Source: Listeria monocytogenes ATCC 19117 (GTDB lineage Bacteria; Bacillota; Bacilli; Lactobacillales; Listeriaceae). Taken from it: DNA of 64,000 nucleotides. The translations under genes were made by a program, and so were the position numbers. Below are positions 61,837 through 64,000 of this stretch, piece after piece. Position 1 is the stretch's first letter, and each line of letters starts with the position of its first letter. Where the stretch lies: positions 2,752,501 to 2,816,500 of the forward strand of contig NC_018584.1 in assembly GCF_000307025.1 (NCBI RefSeq). The letters run 5' to 3'. The notes under the pieces were generated by a model. It was not told the DNA's origin. It did not search any database and worked only from the letters and a program-made list of their open reading frames with translations.

Positions 61837-63795
61837 TTGAAATTAAGCGATATTACATCGGAGCCACTCATCTTTTTAGATAAAGATTGGCGCACTAAAG
61901 AAGAAGTATTTGATGGATTAATTGATGCTTTACACAATCAAGGAGTTTTGTCAGATAAAAATGAATTCAAAAAAGCTGTCTTAGAACGCGAAAAGATTTC
62001 TGAAACTGGTTTAGAGAAAGGTTTTGCTATTCCACATGGTAAATCTAAAGCTGTTAAAAAAGCTGCTTTTGCATTTGCTCGTATCAATCAACCAATTAAT
62101 TCTTGGGGCAGCATTGATCCAACAAATGAAGTAAAATATATCTTTTTATTAGCTATTCCAGAAAACGAAGCCGGATCAACTCATTTAGAACTTTTGGCAG
62201 CTTTAAGTAAGCGTTTACTCGATCCTGCTTTTATTGAGAGCATTTCTACCGCTCCGACAGTAAACGAATTTATAACCGTGCTAGATTCTGAACAACAAGA
62301 AGATGAAAAAGTAGATTATACACGAAAAATCGTTGCTATTACAGCATGTGCAGCGGGTATCGCCCATACGTATATGGCAGCGGAAGCCCTTGAACTAGCT
62401 GGTAAAGAACTTGGTATTGAAGTTATCGTCGAAAAACAAGGTGCGAATGGTATTGAAGACCGCATTACTCCTGAAATCCTTAAAGGCGCAGAAGCAGTCA
62501 TTTTCGCGACAGATATTACCGCAAAAGATAAAGAACGTTTCGCCGGAATGCCCTTTATCCAAAGACGTGTCGCTGAGCCACTTCGTAGTGGTAAAGAAAT
62601 GATTGAAACTGTATTAAGCAAACCAGATGGCTATGTCAAAGCTGATACAGATGGTTCAGAACAACAATTTGATAATAATAAGAGCAGTGTTTTCTCGCAA
62701 ATTTATCGTGGGATTTTAACTGGTATTTCTTATATGTTACCTGTTATTGTCGCAGGTGGTTTAATGATTGGTATTGGCCAACTTGGCGCAACTGCCTTTG
62801 GTCTTGAAAAAGTTATTGGTAATCCAGAGTATGCAACAAACTCTAACCAGCTTATTGTAATCTTCCATTATCTCGGTTTATACGGAAATATGATTATGAA
62901 ATTCATGTATCCTGTTTTCGGTGCCTTCCTTGCTTACTCAATTGCTGACCGTCCTGGACTTGCTCCCGGGTTTATCGGTGGTGCTTTCGCAGCAGGGCTA
63001 CATTACACCTTCTGGGGCATAGATGGCGGTATACCATCTGGATTCTTCGGTGTTCTAATTTTAGGTATCATTGCCGGATTTGTTGCTAAATTCTTAAACG
63101 AAAAAATTAAATTACACAAAAATTTACAAGCTATGAAACCAATGTTCCTGATTCCAGGGATTACCGTTTTAGTCTTGTTCTTCGTCAATTACTATGTGGT
63201 CGACCCGGTATTCGGGGGCTTAAACGCATGGTTACAAGAACTAATTATTCAAAATCAAGATGCAAGTGCTGTACTACTTTCGACAATTATTGCTTGTTTG
63301 ACTGCATTTGACTTAGGTGGACCAGTCAATAAAGCAGCTGGAGCTATCGCAATCGGACTCGCAGCAGACGGAATTTTCCCGCTAACTGCTCGTGTTTTAG
63401 CAATCGTTATCCCGCCAATCGGACTTGGGCTTGCGACTGTATTAGATAAATATGTTGTTAAACGTCGTGTTTTTGATGAAAACTTACGTGTTGCAGGTAC
63501 AACCTCTATTTTCCTAGGGTTTATTGCCATAGGAGAGGGCGCGATACCGTTTATGCTACAAAATCCACTTATCACTATTCCAATTAATATGATTGGTGCT
63601 TCTCTTGGTGCGGTTACTGCCGTTTTACTTGGTGCAGTACAATGGCTTCCACTCCCAGCAATTTGGGGTTGGCCGCTCGTTGAAAATTTCTGGGCCTATG
63701 CGATTGGTTTAATCGTAGGTATCGCCTTTATCACATTCGCGAATATCTTCGTACGCTACGGCTTAATCACACGTAAAGAAAATAAAATCAAATAA
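61837..63795 (+). CDS. PTS fructose-family EIIABC
   Basis: 652 residues, TTG start with AAAGGAG upstream. EIIA (about 1-150) with the phospho-His in GFAIPHGKSKAVKK (His 67), EIIB (about 165-265) with the Cys in ITACAAGIAHTYMAAEAL, EIIC (about 285-645) with about eight spans and FDLGGPVNKAAGAIAIG. The fused A-B-C order is like E. coli MngA. With GH38 next door, a mannosyl sugar such as mannosylglycerate is a more likely substrate than fructose; this is inference. Confidence 0.9.
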   Translation: MKLSDITSEPLIFLDKDWRTKEEVFDGLIDALHNQGVLSDKNEFKKAVLEREKISETGLEKGFAIPHGKSKAVKKAAFAFARINQPINSWGSIDPTNEVKYIFLLAIPENEAGSTHLELLAALSKRLLDPAFIESISTAPTVNEFITVLDSEQQEDEKVDYTRKIVAITACAAGIAHTYMAAEALELAGKELGIEVIVEKQGANGIEDRITPEILKGAEAVIFATDITAKDKERFAGMPFIQRRVAEPLRSGKEMIETVLSKPDGYVKADTDGSEQQFDNNKSSVFSQIYRGILTGISYMLPVIVAGGLMIGIGQLGATAFGLEKVIGNPEYATNSNQLIVIFHYLGLYGNMIMKFMYPVFGAFLAYSIADRPGLAPGFIGGAFAAGLHYTFWGIDGGIPSGFFGVLILGIIAGFVAKFLNEKIKLHKNLQAMKPMFLIPGITVLVLFFVNYYVVDPVFGGLNAWLQELIIQNQDASAVLLSTIIACLTAFDLGGPVNKAAGAIAIGLAADGIFPLTARVLAIVIPPIGLGLATVLDKYVVKRRVFDENLRVAGTTSIFLGFIAIGEGAIPFMLQNPLITIPINMIGASLGAVTAVLLGAVQWLPLPAIWGWPLVENFWAYAIGLIVGIAFITFANIFVRYGLITRKENKIK

Positions 63796-63805
63796 AAAAA
63801 TAGGC

Positions 63806-63833
63806 TGACAGGTACTCTCGTTAGTACCTGTCA
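63806..63833. other. Intercistronic stem-loop between the PTS and GH38 genes
   Basis: Perfect 11-bp arms TGACAGGTACT and AGTACCTGTCA with a six-base loop. Only a weak T tract (CTTAATTT) follows, so it may lower rather than stop expression of the second gene. Confidence 0.6.
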
Positions 63834-63855
63834 CTTAATTTGAGAGGTTTTTAAA

Positions 63856-64000
63856 ATGAAAAAAAATAAAATTGTACATGTTGTCGCACATTCCCACTGG
63901 GATCACGAATGGTATTTCACCATGGAAGATTCCAATATCTTATTAATTGAGAATTTAGACTATCTTTTAAATGTTTTAGAAACAAAAGATTCCTTTGCAA
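63856..64000 (+). CDS. Glycoside hydrolase family 38 (alpha-mannosidase), start only
   Basis: The first 48 codons are in the window. The start KIVHVVAHSHWDHEWYFTME carries the GH38 signature HSHWDHEWY, whose His and Asp bind the zinc. GAGAGG precedes the ATG. In the E. coli mng locus a GH38 enzyme splits 2-O-(6-phospho-mannosyl)-glycerate delivered by MngA; the same pairing occurs here. The remainder lies beyond the right edge. Confidence 0.85.
   Translation, partial: MKKNKIVHVVAHSHWDHEWYFTMEDSNILLIENLDYLLNVLETKDSFA

Overview
The window is a low-GC Firmicute chromosome segment that I read as Listeria, most likely L. monocytogenes or a very close relative. The gene content and order match the region around kdp, murA/namA, dnaX and cyd in that genus. 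There is no prophage, insertion sequence, rRNA, tRNA or CRISPR array. The species call and the names FtsW2, RodA3, NamA, PstA and MbcS rest on remembered families, not on a search.

Layout. (1) 1-6.8 kb: start of a PRD-type PTS regulator, small unrelated genes, a stress pair (universal stress protein plus RpiB) behind a sigma-B-like promoter, and an SOS-boxed yolD-uvrX pair whose polymerase is frameshifted. (2) 6.8-14.6 kb: a complete kdpFABCDE potassium-uptake operon, including an unlisted 29-residue KdpF. (3) 14.7-17.1 kb: a sigma-54-driven cellobiose/lichenan-type PTS (EIIB, EIIC, EIIA) whose EIIC carries an in-frame stop. (4) 17.1-22.7 kb: an M-box riboswitch controlling a P-type Mg2+ ATPase with FtsW- and RodA-type glycan polymerases. 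A short acidic leader ORF and a hairpin that would hide the ATPase ribosome-binding site lie in the leader. (5) 22.8-25.3 kb: a TetR regulator and the autolysin NamA. (6) 25.5-36.6 kb: old Firmicute housekeeping genes (pstA, tmk, yaaO, yaaL, recR, ybaB, dnaX), interrupted by a dihydroxyacetone kinase operon and metabolic genes, with a parS site beside recR. (7) 36.8-40.6 kb: a second sigma-54-driven EIIC with small genes. (8) 40.6-51.6 kb: SRP RNA, an FGGY kinase, a GW-module secreted protein, an LPXTG protein, cydABCD and tadA. (9) 51.8-64 kb: MbcS-like acyl-CoA synthetase, small regulator/target pairs (MerR, MarR, PucR-like, MerR-cupin), a HAD phosphatase, and a fructose-family PTS with a GH38 alpha-mannosidase running off the end.

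How it fits together. Several themes recur: sugar PTS uptake under sigma-54, RpiR or PRD control; K+ and Mg2+ homeostasis (Kdp, M-box ATPase) near a c-di-AMP receptor (PstA); and cell-wall synthesis and turnover (FtsW2/RodA3, NamA, GW protein, LPXTG protein). The two sigma-54 promoters share TGTGTAA inverted repeats upstream, so one enhancer-binding activator may control both PTS loci. The most unusual element is the Mg2+ operon leader: M-box and terminator, then a leader ORF, then an RBS-sequestering hairpin. Two genes, uvrX and the first EIIC, are each broken by a single change and need checking against reads before they are called real.
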